Source: Lachnospiraceae bacterium (GTDB taxonomy: Bacteria > Bacillota > Clostridia > Lachnospirales > Lachnospiraceae). From it: DNA of 22,886 nt. Under the pieces are notes generated by a model. It saw only the letters and a program-made list of their open reading frames with translations. It ran no database searches and was not told the origin of the DNA. Of this stretch, positions 7,211-15,005 are shown in pieces. Position 1 is the stretch's first letter. Each line of letters begins with the position of its first letter. The position numbers and the translations under genes were made by a program. The stretch spans positions 1 through 22,886 of the forward strand of contig CAAFXG010000174.1 of NCBI GenBank assembly GCA_900766925.1. The letters run 5' to 3'.

Positions 7211-8266
7211 TCATGATATTTGTTCAAATGCTTTCAGATGAGCATCCACGCTTCTCTCAATAGAGTATTGCTTTGAAACCTCTTTCAGATATGCAGAATA
7301 CTCGCCATTGTCTGCTTTCAAGCACTCTTTTACACATTCCAACAAAGAGTCATCATCTCCAGGCTTAGCTAAGAACTGAGGATATTCATCGCCAATGAAC
7401 TCCATAGCCGCCCCACTGCCCCAAGTTGAGACAATAGGCGTTCCAAAAGAAGCAGCCTCATTCACCACTAATCCCCAACACTCTTGTCTGGTAGGCAGAA
7501 GCAGGAGAGAACACCTGCGATATTCTTCTTCCAATTCAGCTTTCTGCAAGAAAGGTATGACTTCTATGTTATCAGGCATCTCACCCATCTCACGCAGAAA
7601 CAGCTCCGTCCTCTTTCCCATCCCCACAAACTTATATCTGATGGAACTATCCATACAGGCCACACGTAATGCCACATCCATACCCTTGTAGTCAAAATAT
7701 TGACCTACAACCAGAACGTAATCCCCCCTCTTTTCTTTAGAGCGAGCATTGCCTGCAATCTCCACATCATTCAATGAACTGAAGAAATAGGGCACTACCG
7801 GACGTTTATCTCCAATGGCAGCCTTCAATGACTCTCCCGATTTTACTCCAGCTGTCAGATAGCCGTCAGCCCCCTTCAGCATCATCATCTTAACAATAGC
7901 CTTCAGTCCGTTTCCTATGAAAGGCTCACCATCCAGATTGATGACAAATGGAATATGATTCAGTCGCATATAAGCCATGGCCAACATCTGCACACGACTG
8001 TTATAGCAACCTACCACCACAACGTCCCAATTCTTCTTGACAAGTCCCAGTATTCCCCACGAGAACCCATACTCGTCACCGACATCCTTTCCGTCCAAAT
8101 ACTCCACTCGATAATTCTTGGCCTCGCCACTCGCCCACTTATTGTCACGATTAGCCGACTTCCGCCTCTCGTACATAACAGTCAATTCACAATGCTTCGC
8201 CAGTTCGTTGAAGAACCGAACCCGATAAGGCACTTCGATGTTCGTCAGATACAATACTCTTTTCAT
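7211..8266 (-). CDS. GT4-family glycosyltransferase
   Basis: A 351-aa GT-B glycosyltransferase. The N-terminus M-K-R-V-L-Y-L-T-N-I-E-V-P-Y-R-V-R-F-F-N is typical of GT4 enzymes that begin with a donor-independent Rossmann domain. The C-terminal half has V-L-V-V-G-Q-Y-F-D-Y-K-G (about 184-195) and the E-x7-E motif E262-C-W-G-L-V-V-N-E270. It probably extends the polysaccharide repeat unit. It lies 15 bases after the acetyltransferase gene and is the last glycan gene before RADAR. Donor and acceptor cannot be read from the sequence. Confidence 0.9.
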   Translation of the reverse strand: MKRVLYLTNIEVPYRVRFFNELAKHCELTVMYERRKSANRDNKWASGEAKNYRVEYLDGKDVGDEYGFSWGILGLVKKNWDVVVVGCYNSRVQMLAMAYMRLNHIPFVINLDGEPFIGNGLKAIVKMMMLKGADGYLTAGVKSGESLKAAIGDKRPVVPYFFSSLNDVEIAGNARSKEKRGDYVLVVGQYFDYKGMDVALRVACMDSSIRYKFVGMGKRTELFLREMGEMPDNIEVIPFLQKAELEEEYRRCSLLLLPTRQECWGLVVNEAASFGTPIVSTWGSGAAMEFIGDEYPQFLAKPGDDDSLLECVKECLKADNGEYSAYLKEVSKQYSIERSVDAHLKAFEQIS

Positions 8267-8281
8267 TTCTGTATAAATACA

Positions 8282-8821
8282 CTAAGGTCTAACTTTGTAG
8301 TCCATATTATCTTCTCTATATCCAATAATCTTTGCTTTAACACCTCCAACAATAGCTAAAGAAGGAACATTGTTGCAAACAACAGCACCTGCACATACGA
8401 TAGCTCCTCTACCTATGTGAACTCCTTGCAGTATTGTCGCACCAGCCCCTATCCAAACATAATCTTCAATTATTATAGGAAGAAATTTTCCTAAAAATTT
8501 TGGGTCTCTGAAATTGTGTCCACCTGTAATTATGTTTACTCTAAATGACACAGATACACAGTTTCCAATAACTACCCCCCCCCGTGAATCAATAAGACAT
8601 TCGCTATTTATATGAGTATCGCGACCTATTGCAAGCCTAGCAGGTTCAAAATATTTGCAATTGTAATCTATATATGAATTCTTTGCCAAATCGGCCCCGA
8701 TCAATGTCAGCCATTGTTTTCTTAACCAGCGCAATGGAATATGCGTAATGACATGATTGGTACATTCATTATGTATAAAATAATGAATTCTATTGAATGC
8801 ACGATTAATAAATACCTTCAT
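8282..8821 (-). CDS. Left-handed beta-helix O-acetyltransferase (WbbJ/maa type)
   Basis: A 179-aa hexapeptide-repeat acyltransferase expected to move acetyl from acetyl-CoA to a sugar hydroxyl. Repeated turns such as I-G-R-D-T-H-I, V-I-G-N-C-V-S-V, V-W-I-G-A-G-A-T-I-L and I-G-R-G-A-I-V-C-A-G-A-V-V build the beta-helix. The G-G-H-N-F segment supplies the catalytic-histidine region seen in this family. I chose the ATG at 8821 over an upstream in-frame ATG at 8869 because it cuts the overlap with the preceding glycosyltransferase from 65 to 17 bases. Residues 80-83 are encoded by a G9 run, so a one-base slip would abolish the helix domain. As read, the gene is in frame (ON). Confidence 0.88.
   Translation of the reverse strand: MKVFINRAFNRIHYFIHNECTNHVITHIPLRWLRKQWLTLIGADLAKNSYIDYNCKYFEPARLAIGRDTHINSECLIDSRGGVVIGNCVSVSFRVNIITGGHNFRDPKFLGKFLPIIIEDYVWIGAGATILQGVHIGRGAIVCAGAVVCNNVPSLAIVGGVKAKIIGYREDNMDYKVRP
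8575..8583. repeat. C9/G9 homopolymer inside O-acetyltransferase gene
   Basis: Nine consecutive C on the plus strand (G9 in the coding sense) encode R80-G-G-V83. The reading frame is intact at this length; any change not divisible by three would truncate the enzyme within the first part of its beta-helix. It sits in an AT-rich gene, where so long a G run is unexpected by chance. Confidence 0.8.
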
Positions 8822-9854
8822 CGACTTTCTTATATAAACGAGAATGTTTTTCAATAAATGTCTCAACATTCAATTCTTCAATATTGTGAAAATTAACTAC
8901 AGGATTGCTTATAACAATATCTGTTATAACTTTTGCCAAACTCTTTGGATTTTCCTGTTCGAACGTAAAAGCAGCACCATAGTAGTCAGCTACTGCTGCC
9001 AAATTTGTACCATAAGGAACTATACATGGAACCCTACATACTATCGCTTCCCCCATTGGGCCACTGTTCGCAGTCATATGTTTTCTATAAGGAAACACCA
9101 TATAATCAGATACAGCCACATTCTCCTTGAATTCATTTTCAGTCAAGAAGCGTATGTTTAACCGAGCATTAATTTCATAGATTTCGCACAAGTTTCTAAT
9201 ATCATCTTCAGTTAATGAATCAATTACTCCTCCCGCAATATTTAGAACAATTTTATTCTTAATTGACTTTGACAAATAATTAAATGACTCCAACAAAATA
9301 TCGAGTCCTTTATCAGCCCTTATTCCTCCTAATGCAGATAAAACAATTTTGTCATCAGGTATTCCATATTTCTTTTTAAGTTCACCTTTTGGTAAAATAT
9401 CAGAATAATCCTGAAAAGAAGGATGTGAAATTGTTACGACATTCTTAATGCCTAAAGATAAATATTTGTCTCGAATATAGTCAGAATTGACAATAACAAC
9501 ATTAACTCTTTTGCAGAAATTCTTCAACAACAAATGTTTTATGTAACCATTTGGGCAACTGTGCATAGTCACAATTAACTTATTTCGTGATAATAACTTG
9601 TTATTAACAAATGGAATTTTATAATACATATCAGCATACAATATATGTGCAATATTTCCTTTAGGAACTGCATTCAATAAACGGCTGATAGCTTTATAGA
9701 AATCAAATACAGTCCTGATTGGACTAAAACTTTTGAATCTTTTAAAAACGTATTCGCATTCTAGTGATACTGTGTTATCAGCTTTTAAAAGGGTATTCAA
9801 CCAATTGTGGAAATGCCCATCCTTGGATTTGTTTGGTTCTATTAAATAAATCAT
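8805..9854 (-). CDS. GT4-like glycosyltransferase
   Basis: A 349-aa GT-B glycosyltransferase starting M-I-Y-L-I-E-P-N-K-S-K-D-G-H-F. The C-terminal domain contains L-S-A-L-G-G-I-R-A-D-K-G-L-D (typical donor-binding loop) and S-G-P-M-G-E-A-I-V at the sugar-nucleotide site. A TTG upstream (9896) would lengthen the protein by 14 residues, but the ATG at 9854 is preferred because the predicted -7 promoter element occupies 9894-9901. The gene is AT-rich compared with the GT4 genes flanking RADAR. It overlaps the acetyltransferase gene by 17 bases, suggesting coupling. Donor sugar unknown. Confidence 0.85.
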   Translation of the reverse strand: MIYLIEPNKSKDGHFHNWLNTLLKADNTVSLECEYVFKRFKSFSPIRTVFDFYKAISRLLNAVPKGNIAHILYADMYYKIPFVNNKLLSRNKLIVTMHSCPNGYIKHLLLKNFCKRVNVVIVNSDYIRDKYLSLGIKNVVTISHPSFQDYSDILPKGELKKKYGIPDDKIVLSALGGIRADKGLDILLESFNYLSKSIKNKIVLNIAGGVIDSLTEDDIRNLCEIYEINARLNIRFLTENEFKENVAVSDYMVFPYRKHMTANSGPMGEAIVCRVPCIVPYGTNLAAVADYYGAAFTFEQENPKSLAKVITDIVISNPVVNFHNIEELNVETFIEKHSRLYKKVDEGIY

Positions 9855-9893
9855 GCTTTTGTACTTTAAATAGAAAAACGATATGTTATTTCG

Positions 9894-9923
9894 CAAATAT
9901 AATTTTTTTATTCATTTAACAAA
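9894..9923 (-). promoter_or_regulatory. Predicted Bacteroidetes sigma-ABfr-type promoter
   Basis: On the minus strand, TTTG (9920-9923) is followed after 18 bases by TATATTTG (9894-9901), an exact TAnnTTTG match. It lies in the 77-base gap after the GT2 gene and 39 bases before the ATG at 9854, so it would drive the glycosyltransferase and acetyltransferase genes from inside the locus. The spacing is close to the usual 19-21. No inverted repeats flank it, so there is no sign that it is an invertible promoter. Confidence 0.45.
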
Positions 9924-9931
9924 CACCTATA

Positions 9932-10966
9932 CTAACCTAATCTTCCAAAAATAAGATAGAAACCCAAATAAAATCTTAAACTAAGACAATAGAATAAGAC
10001 CTTTTGTTTTAGGCTCAAAGATGTTGTATCTACTGTTTTTGTAATTGTCTTTACTTGATGATGATTACATATATTTTTAAGAGCAGAGAATGTATCTGTT
10101 TTATTATATCTAACCTCATAAGCAATCGTGCTGAAAATTTTATCTAGCAGAAGCCCCTTTGCATTATGTCTCAATAAGTCTGCGATACCATGTTCAATTT
10201 GTAAGTTTGAGATAAGACCTATAATATAATCGTAAAGTTTAAGAACAGCATCCAGCCTCCCTTCTTTATATTTGGTAGTTAATGTTCCTTCATTCATACA
10301 ATAGTTATAAAGAGCTTTTGGAATGACACGAACCACGTTGCAACAAGGAATAAAAATAATATGAAAAATAATATCTTCTGATATATAGTCCCTTTCTGAA
10401 CAGAATCTAATCTTATGAAAATCAATTAAAGACATTCGATATATACCATGCCAAACAGCGAAATCATAGTGACGATATAATCCTTGTGATTTATTATCAC
10501 AAAGCATTCCTGCTAAGATCTTATAACAATCTTGTTCTTTTATCGTCTGTATCTTATTTTTAGGAATTCCTCTATATTCCCATACGCATTTCCCATGTGC
10601 AATTCTCTTATATCCGCAGCACACGTAATCAGCATTCTCTCTTACCGCCTCATTATACATGGTCTGATACGCATCCTTATCTACATAATCATCTGAATCA
10701 ACAAAAGCCACATACTCACCCGAAGCCACATCCAGCCCCGAGTTTCTTGCATACCCCAGTCCGGCATTAGCTTTATGGACTACTTTGACTCGACTATCCT
10801 TGTTGGCATATTCGTCACACATTTGCGGACAGTTGTCTGGCGATCCGTCATCCACCAAGATGATTTCTATATCCTTCAGAGTCTGATTAAGTAGAGACTC
10901 CATACACCTGTCCAAATACTTCTCGACATTATAGACAGGAACTATTATACTTACTTTGGGTTTCAT
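9932..10966 (-). CDS. GT2-family glycosyltransferase
   Basis: A 344-aa GT-A inverting glycosyltransferase. The N-terminal nucleotide-binding fold is near-consensus: K-V-S-I-I-V-P-V-Y-N-V-E-K-Y-L, then V-D39-D40-G-S-P-D-N, and the metal-binding D90-S-D92-D93. The C-terminal part is divergent and ends in a hydrophobic segment (L-F-Y-C-L-S-L-R-F-Y-L-G-F-Y-L-I-F), so the enzyme may sit at the membrane. The first third of the gene is visibly richer in GC than the last two thirds, which fits domain exchange among GT2 genes. It begins 2 bases after the acetyltransferase stop. Substrate unknown. Confidence 0.9.
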   Translation of the reverse strand: MKPKVSIIVPVYNVEKYLDRCMESLLNQTLKDIEIILVDDGSPDNCPQMCDEYANKDSRVKVVHKANAGLGYARNSGLDVASGEYVAFVDSDDYVDKDAYQTMYNEAVRENADYVCCGYKRIAHGKCVWEYRGIPKNKIQTIKEQDCYKILAGMLCDNKSQGLYRHYDFAVWHGIYRMSLIDFHKIRFCSERDYISEDIIFHIIFIPCCNVVRVIPKALYNYCMNEGTLTTKYKEGRLDAVLKLYDYIIGLISNLQIEHGIADLLRHNAKGLLLDKIFSTIAYEVRYNKTDTFSALKNICNHHQVKTITKTVDTTSLSLKQKVLFYCLSLRFYLGFYLIFGRLG

Positions 10967-10968
10967 AG

Positions 10969-11568
10969 TTATTTTAGTTTTCTTGCAGGCACACCACCTA
11001 TAGTAATGCCAGGCTCCGTAAATGAATGAACCACAACGGCTCCAGCGGCAATCTTGATATTATCTGCTATCGTCACGCCACCGATGACTTTGGCGCCTGC
11101 GCCCAACATCACATTATTGCCGATTACAGGACAGCGCATATCGCCATTACCAGCATTACCGATAACATTACCTCCATGCAGATGGAGGTTCTCTCCGATA
11201 ACGGCATTCGTATTGATCACATTGTTGAAATGGTAAATCATAAGCCCCTTACCGATGAGTTCGGTGCTCATCTCCAGTCCGAGTCGGTTTCCCAGCACAT
11301 TGCGCCTGCGAATATACAACAAGTAACACAGCAAGTGCCACTTAGAGCCTGTCATGTGGTACTGATAATCATGATAATCAGACAGTCTTGCATACCGTTG
11401 CCATCTCATAATCTTTCTGACGTTTTCACATTTCACCCATCCCAGTACATAATCTTTGGCAGTTTTGTACATGTATTTGCGGTATAAATTATACTCACAA
11501 CTTAGGATATCGCGCAAATCATTGACACGCTTTATGGTGTATTTACTATAAATATCTAAACTTTTCAT
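10969..11568 (-). CDS. Serine-acetyltransferase-like (CysE/LbH) O-acetyltransferase
   Basis: A 199-aa hexapeptide-repeat acyltransferase. About 75 mostly helical residues precede the beta-helix, which reads I-Y-H-F-N-N-V-I-N-T-N-A-V-I-G, H-L-H-G-G-N-V-I-G-N, P-V-I-G-N-N-V-M-L-G-A-G-A-K-V-I-G and I-K-I-A-A-G-A-V-V, ending in the G-G-V-P-A-R-K-L cap typical of the family. The likely role is O-acetylation of the polysaccharide rather than cysteine synthesis, judging by the neighbours. It overlaps the upstream glycosyltransferase by ATGA (11565-11568), which indicates translational coupling. Confidence 0.87.
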   Translation of the reverse strand: MKSLDIYSKYTIKRVNDLRDILSCEYNLYRKYMYKTAKDYVLGWVKCENVRKIMRWQRYARLSDYHDYQYHMTGSKWHLLCYLLYIRRRNVLGNRLGLEMSTELIGKGLMIYHFNNVINTNAVIGENLHLHGGNVIGNAGNGDMRCPVIGNNVMLGAGAKVIGGVTIADNIKIAAGAVVVHSFTEPGITIGGVPARKLK

Positions 11569-12572
11569 TTCTTCACGATCATATTTTCTATTAATCCAAA
11601 ACAGTAATCGGCATCAAATTTGATTATATTTCGAAAAGCTTTCTCACTGCGTTTTGACAATTCACTGCAGCTTAATTGCTTTAATTCGTTTATTTTTGCA
11701 ATGGCAGATTGGCTGTCTCCAACAGGAATAAAACTGCAACAATCCTCATCAAAATATGTTCTTATGGTATATGTATCTGTAGTTACCATAGGCTTTCTCA
11801 ACAATGCCGAAAGGAATAAAACCAATTGTCCTCCTTGGAATTTGGAGGTTAATGGTATAAACACGATTTCGGATTGCGAGAGTTTATCTGCAAACTCTGC
11901 AAACGGAATATTATAAAAAATTTCCATATTGGAGGGAGCATTGTGAAATAAGTCTTTCTGTATTCTATTGGCAACTACTACAAATTTCCAATCCGGTCTC
12001 TTTTGGGCAACTTCAATCACTAAACCAAAATCACGCCTAGTATTACCTCCAGTAAAGACGTATCCTTTCGAAACAGAATAATTGGTTTGTGGTGTATTAA
12101 TATATTTATTTCCTAGAACTGCAAGACAATCCGGTATTACAAACAGGTTCTCTTCTTGTAATGCTGGCATTCCTTTTTTGATTATGTTCTTAAGTTCTTG
12201 ACTGTTTAATGCTATTTTTTGCCGAGATAAGGCAAATCCCATTATGCGATTTTTGAGATCCCCCCCCCCTTCATACATGAAGTTATTGATACAAACATTT
12301 CTTTTCATTCCAAATAGTCTGAACAATAATGCAAGTTTCCAAACGGTAAAGACATCATGACTTAGAATAATGTCATTTTTAGTTGAGCGAAAGAAAATAC
12401 TTACAATGTTTTTGTATGTCTTTAGCATCCTTTTCCGTTTATTGCTACCCTCTCCAAGTTTGTAATCATAATAAGGAACTATATTATAACCTCTCTCCTT
12501 CAACTTGTCATAAATAAAGTTACCTGCGGAGACATTCACGTCAGGTCCCGACCAATAAAATATTCTTTTCAT
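11565..12572 (-). CDS. Probable GT-B glycosyltransferase, divergent
   Basis: A 335-aa protein with GT-B features: M-K-R-I-F-Y-W-S-G-P-D-V-N-V-S-A-G-N-F at the N-terminus, a central V-F-T-G-G-N-T-R-R-D-F-G loop, and F-I-P-L-T-S-K-F-Q-G-G-Q-L-V near the expected donor site. A classic E-x7-E is not obvious, so the exact GT family is uncertain. Residues 101-104 (E-G-G-G, then D) are encoded across a G10 run, and the frame is intact at ten. The gene is AT-rich. It overlaps the next gene by ATGA and probably belongs to the same polysaccharide pathway. Confidence 0.7.
   Translation of the reverse strand: MKRIFYWSGPDVNVSAGNFIYDKLKERGYNIVPYYDYKLGEGSNKRKRMLKTYKNIVSIFFRSTKNDIILSHDVFTVWKLALLFRLFGMKRNVCINNFMYEGGGDLKNRIMGFALSRQKIALNSQELKNIIKKGMPALQEENLFVIPDCLAVLGNKYINTPQTNYSVSKGYVFTGGNTRRDFGLVIEVAQKRPDWKFVVVANRIQKDLFHNAPSNMEIFYNIPFAEFADKLSQSEIVFIPLTSKFQGGQLVLFLSALLRKPMVTTDTYTIRTYFDEDCCSFIPVGDSQSAIAKINELKQLSCSELSKRSEKAFRNIIKFDADYCFGLIENMIVKK
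12260..12269. repeat. C10/G10 homopolymer inside glycosyltransferase gene
   Basis: Ten consecutive C on the plus strand (G10 in the coding sense) lie about 30% into the gene. The coding sequence reads TAT GAA GGG GGG GGG GAT CTC, giving Y-E-G-G-G-D-L, so the present length is ON. It is the longest G/C run in the window. Confidence 0.85.
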
Positions 12573-12584
12573 ATTCTTATTTTT

Positions 12585-13706
12585 TCAAGATTTAACCATT
12601 TGATTAATTATTTTAATTGAGTGATTTCTAAGTGATGCCAATGCTTTTTGTTCAGCACTCACATCATAAAAAGGATTCAAATTCTCCGAAATAGTATTAC
12701 AAGATATTTTTAATTCGCATTGTTTAAGATTCAGCTGCTTCAGCAGACATCCCTGACGATCATCATCTCCATCAGGGGTAATAGAAACTAATGGCCTTCC
12801 GAAATTAAGAGCAAATGCAGTCCCATGAAAAGAGGATGTGACAACCAAAGAAGCATTTGCAAACAAATTCAGGAAATCAGAAACAGAAGAATCTGTAGCG
12901 TCTTTTATGTTTAGGTCAGAACATTCTGCACATTCACGGTAACCTTCCAAAGCAATGATATTGCATCCCATCTTTTTTTGGAAATGTTTTAGAACATCAA
13001 AAATCAAAGGACGAGGTTCAAAAGCATAGCACCACATATATAGAAGAATATATTTTTCTTGGGAGATCTTTTTATTATCAATCAACTTTCTCCAGCTACT
13101 TGCAGGTAGAAGCAATGTAGGATCGAGTGTTAATTCTGCATTTGATATCCCCATACTATTTAGTATATCTATACCATTTTGATCTCTCACAGAGATGCAC
13201 TTAAATTTCTTTAATGCATTATTATAAATAGAAGTGTATTGACTATCTATTACATTAGACGCAAAACTTGAAGAGATGGCAAATTTGTTACTGTCATTTA
13301 CAAAGTCCAAGAGGAAGACTGGATCACAATTTGTGAACCTGCTATTCCATACTTGGTCACTGCCTACAATGTAATAGTCGTATTTTCCACCTTCACGTTT
13401 CGCTATTTCATGAAAAGATTTGTAGGGTTTAGTGAGATGCAAATGTCTTTTTGCAAAGGCACTAAGTTTATTTGATTTCCTATGGTGTGGCTTCAATCCT
13501 AACAATCTCCCTATCTTGTTTATGAAGCCTTGTTTCTTAACGCCATGTTTTTCCGACCATTCACAATTTATATGATCATAATTTAACACAGTACATTTAC
13601 ACCCTGCTTCTTCCAAAATAACCTGAGTGGCATAGGCTTGAAGCATTGAACCATAATTAGGAACCTTAAATATGGTCACCAATAGTGCGCTATTATTTGA
13701 TTTCAT
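12585..13706 (-). CDS. Polysaccharide pyruvyl transferase family protein
   Basis: A 373-aa protein of the family that adds pyruvate ketals from phosphoenolpyruvate to glycan sugars (CsaB/WcaK group). Seen: the N-terminal N-Y-G-S-M-L-Q-A-Y-A motif (17-26), the central I-V-G-S-D-Q-V-W signature (about 113-120), A-I-S-S-S-F-A-S-N, D-P-T-L-L-L, and the late V-T-S-S-F-H-G-T-A-F-A-L motif. Several Bacteroidales loci pair it with the F420-type iron-sulfur protein found nearby here. Its ATG overlaps the stop of the polymerase gene in ATGA (13703-13706). Members of this family with this N-terminus may not all transfer pyruvate, so the reaction is less certain than the family. Confidence 0.88.
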   Translation of the reverse strand: MKSNNSALLVTIFKVPNYGSMLQAYATQVILEEAGCKCTVLNYDHINCEWSEKHGVKKQGFINKIGRLLGLKPHHRKSNKLSAFAKRHLHLTKPYKSFHEIAKREGGKYDYYIVGSDQVWNSRFTNCDPVFLLDFVNDSNKFAISSSFASNVIDSQYTSIYNNALKKFKCISVRDQNGIDILNSMGISNAELTLDPTLLLPASSWRKLIDNKKISQEKYILLYMWCYAFEPRPLIFDVLKHFQKKMGCNIIALEGYRECAECSDLNIKDATDSSVSDFLNLFANASLVVTSSFHGTAFALNFGRPLVSITPDGDDDRQGCLLKQLNLKQCELKISCNTISENLNPFYDVSAEQKALASLRNHSIKIINQMVKS

Positions 13707-15001
13707 CTTAAAAATAAATAATTTTCCTTATTAGTATGATATGGTATGTTATTTGTAAAAATGAATTGGTGGCACTTTATTATCACAATTGACATCCATA
13801 GGAAATATTCAAAGTCTACATCTATCAATATAGAAGTTGTCTTGCCAAACAACAGCGTCAATGGGATTACTATATAATACCTGTTGTACCTCCAAAGGAC
13901 AACTATAATACTTACAATCCACAATATGTAAGAGATGCACCCCATTATGCCGTAATCAACCAATAATCTGAACCACAAACTTTCCGCTCCATAAATTTTG
14001 TCATCCCAAAAGGCTACCTCTTTAAATATATAGTTTCTGCCATTTCCCCATATTGGAGAATCCCTCATCCAATACAAGCATATTTCCAATTGGTTCTCTC
14101 TCATTTCCGAAGAACTTCCTTCCGCACTTTGGTCAATTCTGGTAACTAATCCGCTAAGAATATCTGAAAAGCCTATCACATATATCGACACTAATGAGAC
14201 ACCAATAATAAGTAGTATTAATATTTTTTTTAACGGACTTGTATCAATGTTATCAAGTAATATAAATGTTAAAATAACAGCAAACATTAAATAACAAGAT
14301 CTTGTTGCACTACATGCAATTCCAAAAATGGCCAAAAACATTAAAAAATGATAATTACCCAATGGCAGTTTAAATAAAGTGATGTTGTTATTAAAGAAAT
14401 TACTTCGTTTCTTTAATCTCGAAAACAAATAAAAAGCAAACATAGAGAATGTCCCATAGGTAGAAGAAAAGCCCATAATAGAGTTAATACGGACCAAACC
14501 AAACCTATATCCACTTTCTAATTTTGCCTCAGGGTTAATAAGAACAAATAAAGGATTTGTATTTGTAATTTCTTGAAAAACTCCATATAGTTCTATGATT
14601 AGAAATGCGACTACAAAAGCTTTTAAAAAACTTGTAATATCTTCTTTTGAACTAATATACCTCCACATTAACCAAGGGAAAGCAAAACTCAAGAACACAA
14701 GATTAAACCATCCCATATAGTTGCCATAGCCAGAGACAAATTCAGTGATAAGCCAGCAAGATATCATAAAGAGGCTGCTTACTATCACAGGTTTTGGTAA
14801 TGGAATATTATTTCGAGTGGGATTCTTGATAATTACAGTATACATAAACAACACACATGCTGCAAAACTTAAAGAGATTCCCCCGAAACCTGTTGGGAAA
14901 TACTTTAAAAAGAAGAAAAATGTTCCAAAGAGCAATAATCCCTTTTTGAAATCCCTGAAAATATATAATAATACCGTCAATGATACTAATGTAGCTGCCA
15001 T
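13703..15001 (-). CDS. Wzy-like O-antigen/capsule polymerase (polytopic membrane protein)
   Basis: A 432-aa protein with about ten or more hydrophobic helices, e.g. L-V-S-L-T-V-L-L-Y-I-F, G-G-I-S-L-S-F-A-A-C-V-L-F-M-Y-T, F-L-M-F-L-A-I-F-G-I-A and I-L-I-L-L-I-I-G-V-S-L-V-S-I-Y. Between late helices is a large polar loop (about 285-345) containing W-G-N-G-R-N, like the periplasmic loop of Wzy and ligases, followed by L-L-V-D-Y-G-I-M-G. It would join repeat units on the periplasmic side of the inner membrane. Sequence conservation in this family is low, so polymerase versus ligase is undecided. It starts 4 bases after the iron-sulfur gene. Confidence 0.82.
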   Translation of the reverse strand: MAATLVSLTVLLYIFRDFKKGLLLFGTFFFFLKYFPTGFGGISLSFAACVLFMYTVIIKNPTRNNIPLPKPVIVSSLFMISCWLITEFVSGYGNYMGWFNLVFLSFAFPWLMWRYISSKEDITSFLKAFVVAFLIIELYGVFQEITNTNPLFVLINPEAKLESGYRFGLVRINSIMGFSSTYGTFSMFAFYLFSRLKKRSNFFNNNITLFKLPLGNYHFLMFLAIFGIACSATRSCYLMFAVILTFILLDNIDTSPLKKILILLIIGVSLVSIYVIGFSDILSGLVTRIDQSAEGSSSEMRENQLEICLYWMRDSPIWGNGRNYIFKEVAFWDDKIYGAESLWFRLLVDYGIMGCISYILWIVSIIVVLWRYNRYYIVIPLTLLFGKTTSILIDVDFEYFLWMSIVIIKCHQFIFTNNIPYHTNKENYLFLR

Positions 15002-15005
15002 TATT

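Noticed and set aside
7208..7219. Perfect palindrome ATATCATGATAT
   Set aside because: It covers the stop region of the GT4 gene, is AT-rich and has no T-run after it; neither a terminator nor a clear operator.
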